Shown here piece after piece: positions 9,840 through 18,244 of a stretch of DNA of 64,000 nucleotides (position 1 is the first letter of the stretch; every line of letters begins with the position of its first letter). The stretch is from assembly GCF_000330505.1 (NCBI RefSeq), contig NW_004440356.1, forward strand, positions 169,444-233,443, read 5' to 3'. The DNA comes from Entamoeba invadens IP1. Taxonomy: Eukaryota > Evosea > Mastigamoebida > Endamoebidae. Below the pieces are notes generated by a model. It was not told where the DNA came from, searched no databases, and saw only the letters and a program-made list of their open reading frames with translations. The position numbers and the translations under genes are program-made.

Positions 9840-12083
9840 ATGAACAAAACGAAAGTGAGTGACAACAAGACGGGAGCAAACAAAAGAAATAAAAAGCAAA
9901 AGAAATTTAAAACTCAAAACGATGGGACAAACGCAAACCATAACTGTATTACACTTTTACCAAATTGTATTACACTTTATCCTGAACAAAACGAGATTGC
10001 ATTTGCAATTAATAACACAACGAATTGCGATTTTGAAGTTTCAATTAAAAGCGCGGAATTGGGGATAGAGTATAGTAATGTGATAGGATTCGCAGAAGAC
10101 GACCTTTTGGAAGTTTCGCTCCCATTTGATCGTCAATTTTCTGAGGATAAGAGTGTCACCATTCCGGTCAATTTTTTGAGAGACGGCCAAAAAACAATCT
10201 CAAAAAATCTTGTTGTCAAATTTGTTGGTGGCGGAACGAATGGAATTGATAAAGCTGGAAAAATTGAGGAAGTCAAAGATCAAAAAGATGTGGAAAAGAA
10301 GGAGGTTCAACTAAAAGAGACTCAAGATCCCAAAGACTTACATACTGACACCAAAGATACAACAGAAGATATGAAAGTTGAAGACAATGGAAACAAAAAA
10401 GAAGAAAAAGAGAAAGAATCACTCAAAGTCTCAACACAAAGTGAAGACAAAATCCAAAAGGAATATGACATTACCGCAACAGTAGAAAACGCTGATGTAA
10501 CAACTGTTGGAAAGAAAACTCTCATCCCACTTAAACTGACAAACAACGAACATATGGAAATCAGACTCGAACAACGAAATGATGAGGAGTGTCCGTTTGT
10601 TGTTGACATTCCAAAGGACAAGTACTATGGGTATAAAAACAGTTGTGTTGTGAAGGGTTGTTTCATCACTTTCAAAAAGTACGCTGATGGACCTTTCGCG
10701 ATTTTTTTAGACGTGATTGAAAAAAATACCCAAAAACCTGTTACTACAATTACTGTGGACTACACATCTTTTGTAATCATCGAAGATGAACTGCAGCAAA
10801 ATACTGTTGATGCGCTGCGTCCGAGCGTATTTAATGATTTGGAGATCACTATAAGTGATATTCATGTTCTTAAAAATGAAGCTGAAATTACCATTTGTGT
10901 TTCAAATTATTTTACCGAGCCTTTGAGTGTTACATTCAAAGGCAAAAAATCACCGGGTGGGTGCAATATCAAAGGAGAATTTTGTTCACATGTTATAATG
11001 GGTGAGGATCTCTTTACGATGTTTACTGCAACCGCATTCAAAAAACAAGTTGAACTTAACTTGGTGATGGAATTTGAAATCAGAAGTTCGAGCGAAATAG
11101 AAAGTAGAGATGTGAGTTGTTTGATACGGTTTGAGTCATACGACAAATTGTTCCCAAAACTTGATACGGCCAAACCGGACGATAAGATAATTCAGAAAAA
11201 AGTAGAAAAGGAAGTCGACAAAAAGAAAACAAAAGAAACACTCATCAAGGAAGTGAGAAGAAAAGAAGCGTCGTTGTTTTCTCTTAACGACGTTTTGACT
11301 TTGGAAGAGCGCATTTTTATGGTGACTGAAGGGATTTGCGACAATACAAGTCTCTACGACCTGAATCTGTACAACTTTGTTGTTGACAATGGAAGAATAA
11401 GTTTAAAAGAATGTGAAAAGAACGAGAGAAGGTTGTTGAAAAGTTACGAAGAGATGACGGCCTATTTTTTGACACCAGAAAATATCAACGAGTTTGAGGA
11501 AGAAAGCCAAACTGATTTACAAAGTGAAGATGCCACGAAACAGGAAAAACACAAACGGGTAATGTTTGCGTTGGGTACAGTTTTGTACTGTGTTGCAAAT
11601 AAGGGTGGAGTCAAAACACCTTATTGGGAATGGGAAGATACTTTTCTTCAAAAAGTCTTTCCAACAGTGACGAGTGAAATGACAACGACGCAAAAAGTGT
11701 TGATAGAAATGGCTTGCAATTGTTGGGGCTTCGACAACACTACTTTTGAAAATGACTTTAACGCTGTTTTGGAGACATTAAAGTCTTTAGTCCCACAAGA
11801 TAAAACGAAAGAACTTCCGATGAGTATAAACGAGAAAGCGAAACAGTTTGAAGAGAAAGAAAACGAGCGTGTTGCTGGTATACAGAAACAACTTGATGCT
11901 ATTGAGCAGAAGGAGCAAGAAGAAAAGAAAGTAAAAGAAGAGAGAGAACGGCAACAGGCTGAAAAAGTGCAACAACAAGCAGCCGAAAAAGAGAACAGCA
12001 CAAAGAGAGGAGGTTATAAGCCGTTTAACAAGCCCATTAACAATATCAAAAAGAAAGGTAAACGAGGTGGTTACTATAAGTGA
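9840..12083 (+). CDS. Hypothetical lysine/glutamate-rich protein with basic RGG-like tail
   Basis: I do not recognise this 747-residue protein. It starts with a basic stretch (KRNKKQKKFK), followed by a beta-strand-rich segment (about 40-130), a charged low-complexity linker (about 135-210), two further beta-rich segments that could be Ig-like folds (about 210-430, inference), a helical domain (about 470-660) and a coiled coil (about 665-715). The tail carries KRGGYKPF and GKRGGYYK, which look like RNA-binding RGG/RGY elements. There is no signal peptide or membrane span, so a cytoplasmic RNA-associated role is conceivable but unproven. The start is ambiguous: an ATG at 9824 followed by GTTTGT could be spliced over 43 nt into the same frame at ACGGGAGCA, replacing the first ten residues. 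Confidence 0.7.
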   Translation: MNKTKVSDNKTGANKRNKKQKKFKTQNDGTNANHNCITLLPNCITLYPEQNEIAFAINNTTNCDFEVSIKSAELGIEYSNVIGFAEDDLLEVSLPFDRQFSEDKSVTIPVNFLRDGQKTISKNLVVKFVGGGTNGIDKAGKIEEVKDQKDVEKKEVQLKETQDPKDLHTDTKDTTEDMKVEDNGNKKEEKEKESLKVSTQSEDKIQKEYDITATVENADVTTVGKKTLIPLKLTNNEHMEIRLEQRNDEECPFVVDIPKDKYYGYKNSCVVKGCFITFKKYADGPFAIFLDVIEKNTQKPVTTITVDYTSFVIIEDELQQNTVDALRPSVFNDLEITISDIHVLKNEAEITICVSNYFTEPLSVTFKGKKSPGGCNIKGEFCSHVIMGEDLFTMFTATAFKKQVELNLVMEFEIRSSSEIESRDVSCLIRFESYDKLFPKLDTAKPDDKIIQKKVEKEVDKKKTKETLIKEVRRKEASLFSLNDVLTLEERIFMVTEGICDNTSLYDLNLYNFVVDNGRISLKECEKNERRLLKSYEEMTAYFLTPENINEFEEESQTDLQSEDATKQEKHKRVMFALGTVLYCVANKGGVKTPYWEWEDTFLQKVFPTVTSEMTTTQKVLIEMACNCWGFDNTTFENDFNAVLETLKSLVPQDKTKELPMSINEKAKQFEEKENERVAGIQKQLDAIEQKEQEEKKVKEERERQQAEKVQQQAAEKENSTKRGGYKPFNKPINNIKKKGKRGGYYK

Positions 12084-12253
12084 CATTCCAGGTTCTGTAA
12101 AACAGAGCGTGTGGATACGACCTGGTCAATTGATTTGACTTGATTTGCTGTGCATTTTTTTTTTGTAAGCTTTGGTACTATTGTACAAAGTTTATTATAA
12201 TTATCTAGTAAAGTGAACTATAAGAATAGTTAATTTAAGAAGTCACGGCGATA

Positions 12254-13621
12254 ATGGACGTTTTAAATACAGTAACAAAACTTCCATTGATACAAATCCT
12301 GAAATTGGCGAAGAAAAGCGATGTGAAGAGAACTTTAAAAAGGTTGATGGAGTATCGAGTGAATGACCAATACCGACTGATCCATAAAATGGGAGGCGGA
12401 TCTTTTGGTGAGATATATTCAGCAGAGAACACGGTGAACAACACGAAGTGTGCGGTGAAACTTGAACGGACCGACAAAAAGCCGCAGCAACTCTTTTTTG
12501 AGAGTCGCATCTATTCATTGTTAACGGGATATGTTGGTTTTCCTAAGATCATGTATTATGGGACTGAAGGGGAGTACAATGCCATAGTGATGCAACTGCT
12601 TGGGCCCTCCTTAGAAGACTTAATGAAAGCGAAACAGAAGTTAACGGTAGTGTCGGTGTGTATAATAGCCGTTCAACTCTTAATGCGATTTGGTTTGTTT
12701 TTTATACCACAATTTTAACATTGAACATTTTTTTGAGAATAACAAATGAATAACATTTGAAGTGAAATAACATCGAGAAATTATCCACTCAAAAAATGTC
12801 ATCCATCGAGATGTCAAGCCAAACAACTTTTTAATGGAAAACAACGTCGTCTACGTCATCGACTTCGGCCTCGCAAAGCGTTACAGAAAATTTGAGAATC
12901 ACCATCACATTCAAATGAAAGATGGATATGGGCTTGTTGGCACGGCTCGATATGCGTCCATTCATGCTCATTTGGGAATGGAATTGTCTCGTCGCGATGA
13001 CATGGAGAGTTTGGCTTATTTATTCGTCTACTTGCTCAAAGGAAGTCTTCCTTGGCAAGATCTCCCATCAACGGCGGATGGAAAGTACTCCAATGTTTGT
13101 TTCTTCTTTTTACCTCCTTAATACTATCTATTATTATAATATTATGATATTATGATATTATGATATTATGATATTATGATATTATGATATTATGATATTA
13201 TAATNNNNNNNNNNNNNNNNNNNNNNNNNNNNNNNNNNNNNNNNNNNNNNNNNNNNNNNNNNNNNNNNNNNNNNNNNNNNNNNNNNNNNNNNNNNNNNNN
13301 NNNNTACTATACTAATATCATAATATCATAATATTATAATAATAGTATTGTATATACTATACCTCTTTAACTTTTTTATTATAAATTATAGAATTTGTTA
13401 TTTTCTCCACTGACCCACAGATCGGCGAAATGAAGTCCAAAACACAAGCCGACGAGTTGTGCGATGGTCTTCCTTCTCAATTTTCTAAATTTCTGACCTA
13501 TTCAAAGGAACTTCAATTCACTGAAAAACCAGACTATTGTGGTATTAGAAACTCATTCAGGCGTCTCTTAAAGTCTATTGAGCCTGACGAAGCCAAGTGG
13601 AAGGTCGAGTCCATCGAATAA
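12254..13621 (+). CDS. Casein kinase 1 family Ser/Thr kinase (three exons)
   Basis: Exons are 12254-12692, 12778-13094 and 13421-13621, giving 318 residues. Both introns begin GTTTGT. A 40-residue N-terminal extension precedes the kinase domain. Visible motifs are the glycine loop GGGSFGEIY (47-55), the ATP-binding lysine K69, the catalytic loop [10 protein letters not shown] (D158), DFG (D175), and the CK1-specific replacement of APE by [11 protein letters not shown] with [10 protein letters not shown]. The C-terminus stops right after the kinase domain, so the regulatory tail of CK1 delta/epsilon is absent. Intron 1 ends in GAG rather than the usual TAG, but the join (MRF|EIIHSKN) matches the family. 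Intron 2 is 326 nt, holds an 8-bp tandem repeat and contains a 100-N gap. Confidence 0.92.
13131..13204 (+). repeat. Tandem 8-bp repeat (ATTATGAT)n inside CK1 intron 2
   Basis: About eight head-to-tail copies of ATTATGAT run up to the assembly gap. On the far side of the gap (about 13305-13345) the reverse-complement unit ATCATAAT appears, so the array changes orientation inside the gap. Confidence 0.85.
13205..13304. other. Assembly gap (100 N)
   Basis: A run of exactly 100 N lies within CK1 intron 2, between oppositely oriented AT-rich repeats. The number is probably a placeholder, so the true intron length is unknown. Confidence 0.95.
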
Positions 13622-13652
13622 TTCGTACATATGTTCCATTTGTGTTCTTTAA

Positions 13653-13731
13653 AATGTTATATATAACATTTTTAACAACAAAAAATAAAAATGTATAAAT
13701 TATAATGTTATATATAACATTTTTAACAACA
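13653..13731. repeat. Duplicated 28-bp palindrome-bearing unit at convergent gene ends
   Basis: Positions 13653-13680 and 13704-13731 are identical 28-mers, 51 bp apart. Each contains the self-complementary TGTTATATATAACA followed by a T run and AACAACA. One copy follows the stop of CK1 and the other abuts the stop of the convergent RING gene, so they may take part in 3'-end formation (inference). Confidence 0.7.
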
Positions 13732-13737
13732 CAAAAG

Positions 13738-15057
13738 TTACAAATTGTCTTCAATGAGTTTTCGTTTGCGGAGGTCGTTGAGCCTTTTGAGTTCCTTGAT
13801 GTCGACCTCCTCTTCTTGTTGGTCTTGCTCGTCGTCGTCTGGTTCTTCGACTTCGTCGACTTCGATGACTTCTTGTGCGGGTTGTTGATTTTCACCCAAA
13901 GCGGTATCGATGTACCGTTCGACGATTTCGGGGTGGTCAGCGAAGTATTCGATGACTGCGTTCGCGCTTGTAAATTTCTCCAATTCGGATATGATAGCCG
14001 CGATTGGAACTGTCGGGAACCGTTCTTTGACTTTGTCGATGTCGTCGTTGAGCGAGTCTTTATTAAAGAGTTGGTAGAGGCGTACGAAGAAGCGAGAAGT
14101 TGGCGGGAGTTTTTTAATTGACGGCTCGCAGGTGATTTGTCTTCTGATGATATTTTCTTTACAAAGTGGGCACACGGCGTTGTGTTGGAGCCAACTGATG
14201 ACGCAGCTGTGGTGGAATTTGTGACCGCATGGGAATGCAACGCACTTTGTCTTTAAACGGGAGTAACAGATCGAACAATCGCCGTCTTGGTCGTTACACT
14301 GACGAATAGTACTTGAGAGGTAGACGTGGGTGAAGTACTTTTTAATACTTTTAATCTTTGTATAGAAGACAAAGAAAAGTCTTCCGATCTGGAAAGCCAT
14401 CCAGAGACTCATCAGGATTTGTGGAACAACAAAAACAAGTAAAACGGTGTAATGGAGTAACAGAAGACCAATGATCGCCACTTCAAAGTGTAAAGTAACA
14501 AAGAAATACTTAACAAACTGTTTGTTCCATTGATTGGTCGAACACCACAACCGCGTTTTCACAAAGGAATAGATCAATTGTGTCATCTCGACGGGGATCA
14601 CTACAAACTCGGGGATGAGGATCGTGTATATCGAAAGCGGACTTAACAGTAAACACTTGAACATTAACACCCCAAACAAAACAACATAAATCGGGACAAA
14701 CACAAAGAACCCCACCGTCGAAAACGTTTTGAAAAACGTCGTCGGGGAGAAGTAACACTCTTCCCGTAATTTCAGCTGGAAGAGCAATGTCATGTTCCGC
14801 AATAATTGAATCGAAAAATACGAATAGAGAAAGACCGGTTGGTTCGTCGATAAGATAAACCCATCTAAGATCGAGAGCGTGGACGTCTTCAATATCACAC
14901 AGAGAACTACAGCAAAGATGATGAAGATCACATCATCATCACGAAGCGACGAATACCGAATGACCACCACACACGATAACAAACAGACTAATAGAACAAC
15001 AGGGGTAAACACATAGGGGATAAAGAGAATCGTCGTCACTTCACCAAGAAGTGTCAT
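13738..15057 (-). CDS. RING-H2 + CUE multi-pass membrane E3 ubiquitin ligase (gp78/AMFR-like)
   Basis: From the ATG at 15057 the protein has 439 residues. The frame extends upstream only by a non-ATG codon, so this is the first usable start. Residues 1-235 contain about six hydrophobic helices. A RING-H2 finger follows at 261-299 (CSIC...CGHKFHHSC...CPLC). After a linker comes a CUE-like ubiquitin-binding domain (about 339-382, with FPTVPIAAI and a hydrophobic C-terminal helix), then an acidic EEPDDDEQDQQEEE tract. Multi-TM, RING, CUE is the architecture of gp78/AMFR, an ER-associated degradation E3. The C-terminal Ube2g2-binding and VIM motifs of vertebrate gp78 are not evident. It converges on CK1 with about 115 bp between stops. 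Confidence 0.8.
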   Translation of the reverse strand: MTLLGEVTTILFIPYVFTPVVLLVCLLSCVVVIRYSSLRDDDVIFIIFAVVLCVILKTSTLSILDGFILSTNQPVFLYSYFSIQLLRNMTLLFQLKLREECYFSPTTFFKTFSTVGFFVFVPIYVVLFGVLMFKCLLLSPLSIYTILIPEFVVIPVEMTQLIYSFVKTRLWCSTNQWNKQFVKYFFVTLHFEVAIIGLLLLHYTVLLVFVVPQILMSLWMAFQIGRLFFVFYTKIKSIKKYFTHVYLSSTIRQCNDQDGDCSICYSRLKTKCVAFPCGHKFHHSCVISWLQHNAVCPLCKENIIRRQITCEPSIKKLPPTSRFFVRLYQLFNKDSLNDDIDKVKERFPTVPIAAIISELEKFTSANAVIEYFADHPEIVERYIDTALGENQQPAQEVIEVDEVEEPDDDEQDQQEEEVDIKELKRLNDLRKRKLIEDNL

Positions 15058-15221
15058 TTGATGGTTTTCGAGTTGCCGACAATTTTGTGCTGACAAAATG
15101 TTATTTATGACATTTTTTGGTCTCTACAAAGTGAAGAATTTTTGACTTGCATTGAGAAATTACACAGAAATTCAATGGTGTGTAACTTTTTTACATAACA
15201 AGATCCCAAGGCTTAATTCAG

Positions 15222-16222
15222 ATGTCTTATCACCATAACGCGATCCCTCAATACTCGTCGTTGACAAACTTCCTCTCAGAGTCACAGTCGTCGAGCGTTC
15301 CAGCGTGGACATGCGATGAGTCGGTCTTGCTCGAGCAACAGATTGCTAGGTTTGTCCCTTCGAAGAATTATAACAAAGCTAGTAACGAAAAGAACAAGTC
15401 CCGAGGAGGACGGGCTCAAAGCGGTTTTGTCTATTGCGCCATTTTTCCCTCACAAATCAATTCAGCAGATTTCCCTTCGGATACAGTGGCTTCGATCACA
15501 GTCGGTTTGTTTCTTCTATGTTTTATGCCAAAATGACTCATTTTTTTTCACCCTAAATATCCTTTCGTTCCTCCTTCACAATCTCGAGATTGTCTCAAAT
15601 GAAAAACTATAAGTTAATACTATCGAAATTACTATTTACTAGCATCTCATTTCAAAGTACTGATGACCAGAAGCAGTCGTGGGATGACTTTTGCAAATCA
15701 TTCGAAAACGAAAAAAAGCAATACCGTAGTCAATCTTCGTTCCGTCACACGGCAAGCGAAGCTTCGTCTGAAAACAGTTCCACGTCATCTCATTCTTCCA
15801 ATGGTTCTTCCCCACACATCACGTCCTCTCCAATCCGTCAAACCAGAACTGCAAAATCAGAAGATTTTAAGACTCAGAAACGGAAAAAAGCACAGAAGTC
15901 GTCGTTTATGGCGCAAACCTCAATAGTAACGATCAACAACGTGTCTTCTCAAATCTTTTTGGAGATTGACTCACTCATCTCTCAAAATTTTGAGATTTTG
16001 GAACGACTGACATCAAAACTCCAATATGGGTTTGTAGCGAACAAAAATGACATCCTCACCTTCACCGTCAATTTGCGGCTCCTCCTCTCACTCACCGACA
16101 AGACTGCGCTACCAAAAAGTCTCCCATTTCTCCCTCTCGTCCTCGATATCCCACCCGAGTTGGCGACTCTTCCACAGGATGTCTATAACTCGATCAAGAA
16201 TAACAACCTCCATTTCATGTAA
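15222..16222 (+). CDS. SANT/Myb-like protein resembling plant DUF3755 family (three exons)
   Basis: Exons 15222-15349, 15393-15504 and 15671-16222 give 263 residues. Both introns start GTTTGT; the first is only 43 nt and is needed to shift frame from WTCDESVLLEQQIA to RTSPEEDGLKAVLSI. Together these form one SANT-like domain (about 28-80) ending ISLRIQWLRSQ. A serine-rich linker follows, and the C-terminus (about 165-263) has QNFEILERLTSKL, then LPFLPLVLDIPPEL. This order (SANT with KS..QISLR.QW, then a helical QN..LL segment, then a P-rich LP.LP..I..EL end) matches the plant DUF3755 layout as I know it. Nuclear function is likely. The second acceptor (CAG at 15670) is chosen by frame and could be wrong. 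Confidence 0.55.
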
Positions 16223-16370
16223 TTTACTTTAATTGATTGTAATAGAAAGTAATTAGAAACTTATTGGTTCTTTTTTAATAAAAGAATTATTGAAGAATTT
16301 GTTATATTTTTAATTAAAAAGAATTAACAAAAGAAATATAAAAACCATAAACTAAGTCGGAACAGCCAGG

Positions 16371-16841
16371 TTAGAAGATAGCGAATTGTTTTTTGTCAGC
16401 AGATCCTCTGGAAGTGTATTTGAGGACGTTGAATCTGACGGTCTTAGAAAGTGGTCTGCATTGACCGAAGACAACAAAGTCACCTTCCTTAAGTTGTCTG
16501 AAGGCTGGGGAGCAGTGGACGGCAATGTTTCTATGTCTCTTTTCATATCTGTTGTACTTTGGGATGTAATGGAAATAGTCTCTTCTGACAATGATCGTTC
16601 TTTTCATCTTGCACGACTTGACAATTCCAGAAAGGATTCTTCCTCTGATCGAGATCTTTGAAGTGAACGGGCACTTGTTGTCAATGTAAGTCCCATTGAT
16701 GGCTTCATCGGGTGTCACAAATCCCAAACCGATGTTCTTGTACCATCTCTTGGTGCTGTTGAAATCGATGCGACCCTTGGCGTCACGATTGTGGTACTCG
16801 TGGAAGGGCTTTTGGAAAGCTCTCTCTGTCTGCTCGGCCAT
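16371..16841 (-). CDS. 40S ribosomal protein S11 (uS17)
   Basis: The 156-residue protein has the eukaryotic uS17 hallmarks: [13 protein letters not shown] at the start, [17 protein letters not shown] block, [31 protein letters not shown] and a C-terminal [20 protein letters not shown]. It binds 18S rRNA in the small-subunit body. The gene has no intron. An out-of-frame ATG lies five bases before the chosen start (ATGCAATGG); the family N-terminus decides for the downstream one. A shared motif AACCCTTCAA is 42 bases upstream. Confidence 0.97.
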   Translation of the reverse strand: MAEQTERAFQKPFHEYHNRDAKGRIDFNSTKRWYKNIGLGFVTPDEAINGTYIDNKCPFTSKISIRGRILSGIVKSCKMKRTIIVRRDYFHYIPKYNRYEKRHRNIAVHCSPAFRQLKEGDFVVFGQCRPLSKTVRFNVLKYTSRGSADKKQFAIF

Positions 16842-16882
16842 TGCATTTTTTTAGTCCCTTAACCCTTCTTTCATTCCGACAC

Positions 16883-16892
16883 AACCCTTCAA
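16883..16892. promoter_or_regulatory. AACCCTTSAA motif upstream of RPS11
   Basis: AACCCTTCAA (plus strand) lies about 42 bases upstream of the RPS11 ATG. A second partial copy, AACCCTT, is at about 16860. The same 10-mer pattern occurs close upstream of Sof1 and RPS14 in this window. Confidence 0.45.
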
Positions 16893-17272
16893 TAATCCTT
16901 AAGTGAAGATTTTACTATATTTTTACTATATTTGTTCTTTTAAATAATCATTGCTTTTGGAACAAGTCGTTTGATTATTTTTATTAAAAATAAAGTTATT
17001 TATTGTTTTGTGGAAAAAAGAAGTTTTAATAAGTAATAGAAAATTATTAGAAAATAAAATAATTATGATGATAATTTGTTTTAATGGTTATTTATAGTTG
17101 TGAAAAGGATAAAATAGATGTTATATAACAAAAAAGTCATTTTCTGATATATTAAAAGTATAGTTTGTTTTATTAAAGAATAGTTTTAAGTATGGATTCT
17201 CATTTTCAAGAGATTGTTAATGCAGAATGACAGCACATTTAGGGGACATAAAGTGGTGGTAATTTATCAAAA
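16893..17272. other. AT-rich divergent intergenic region
   Basis: This lies between the RPS11 start and the next gene, which point away from each other. Apart from the RPS11 promoter motif at its left edge I see only A/T-rich DNA and no ORF. Confidence 0.5.
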
Positions 17273-18199
17273 ATGACAGAAATACCAAAAGAATGCTTTC
17301 TTTCGGTAACACTCAGGAATGTCCTTGGACTGCTTGGGGATATGCCACTCCGTGTTTCTGTTTCTCCAATGAGTACCACCACCAGGGTATACATATCCAC
17401 TCAGAACCAAATTCCAATTGAAGCATTTGCAAAGATCAAACAGGTAAATATACTCTCCAATCACCTCTTTGTGCTTGACTTTGTCAAAACATCACCAAAC
17501 TCTGTCAAGAAGATTCGGGAATTCTTCGAAAAAAGTCTGCTCTTCAACAATAGCTTATACTACGAACAAAGCGAGTCGCACAAAGAAACCAAAGAATTCT
17601 TTTTTCCGTCGAACAACTCTGTCTCATTTGAGTATAATAACTGTAGAGTTATCTTGGGGTATGCAAAGAGTCTCTGCACTTTGAAGTGTGCCATGTTTGT
17701 CAACAACTGGTACGTACCGATGGAGATTGACACGCTCAGATTTTTTCCTTTTGTGAACTATCATATGTACTTTGAAAAAAGAAAGCTCCTCTCGGACTTT
17801 ACAACAAACAAAATTAGGTCAGTTGTCATTTTACTTAAAACAGGACTGAACATTGTGCAACCGTCGGAACTGCTTTGTGAGACGAACCCAATTTTTGAAG
17901 AGCTCCGGAACACTCTTTATTTCAATCTCAGTTTGGCTTTTCAGAAATTCATGACGCAAGAAATTGCGTCAAATTCTAAAACCCCTGAAAGCCAGATGGA
18001 GTTGTTCTATTGCCAAAAAATAGGCGAGTGTGTAGAAGGTATGTTTGAACCAAGTTCAGCAACGAGCACATTACTGAATACAATCTCTCTAACACCACAC
18101 CTTATCAAACCACAGGTCTCTCAAAATGCTGCGCTCAGCGCGATGAGCAAGCGGATCCAGACAGATTATCTCTTCTCGGACACAATTTTGATTGAGTGA
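17273..18199 (+). CDS. Hypothetical protein, 308 residues
   Basis: I do not recognise this protein. It is an uninterrupted frame with balanced codon use like its neighbours, which supports a real gene. The sequence is mixed alpha/beta and cysteine-containing, with no signal peptide, membrane helix or obvious motif. Its N-terminus (ECFLSVTLRNVLGLLGDMPL) and the segment CRVILGYAKSLCTLKCAMFV look like the folded core. It ends 45 bp from the stop of the convergent Sof1 gene, so the two 3' ends must nearly touch. Confidence 0.65.
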   Translation: MTEIPKECFLSVTLRNVLGLLGDMPLRVSVSPMSTTTRVYISTQNQIPIEAFAKIKQVNILSNHLFVLDFVKTSPNSVKKIREFFEKSLLFNNSLYYEQSESHKETKEFFFPSNNSVSFEYNNCRVILGYAKSLCTLKCAMFVNNWYVPMEIDTLRFFPFVNYHMYFEKRKLLSDFTTNKIRSVVILLKTGLNIVQPSELLCETNPIFEELRNTLYFNLSLAFQKFMTQEIASNSKTPESQMELFYCQKIGECVEGMFEPSSATSTLLNTISLTPHLIKPQVSQNAALSAMSKRIQTDYLFSDTILIE

Positions 18200-18244
18200 T
18201 GATCAACATAGAAAACCATCAAAACCGAAATAGTAACAATCAAA

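Noticed and set aside
13738..15096. Longer start for the RING protein at 15096
   Set aside because: The codon there is TTG; the first ATG in frame is at 15057 and directly precedes the first membrane helix.
15350..15382. 33-nt intron ending CTAG in the SANT gene
   Set aside because: Its length is a multiple of three, so it does not give the frame change needed to complete the SANT domain; the 43-nt option does.
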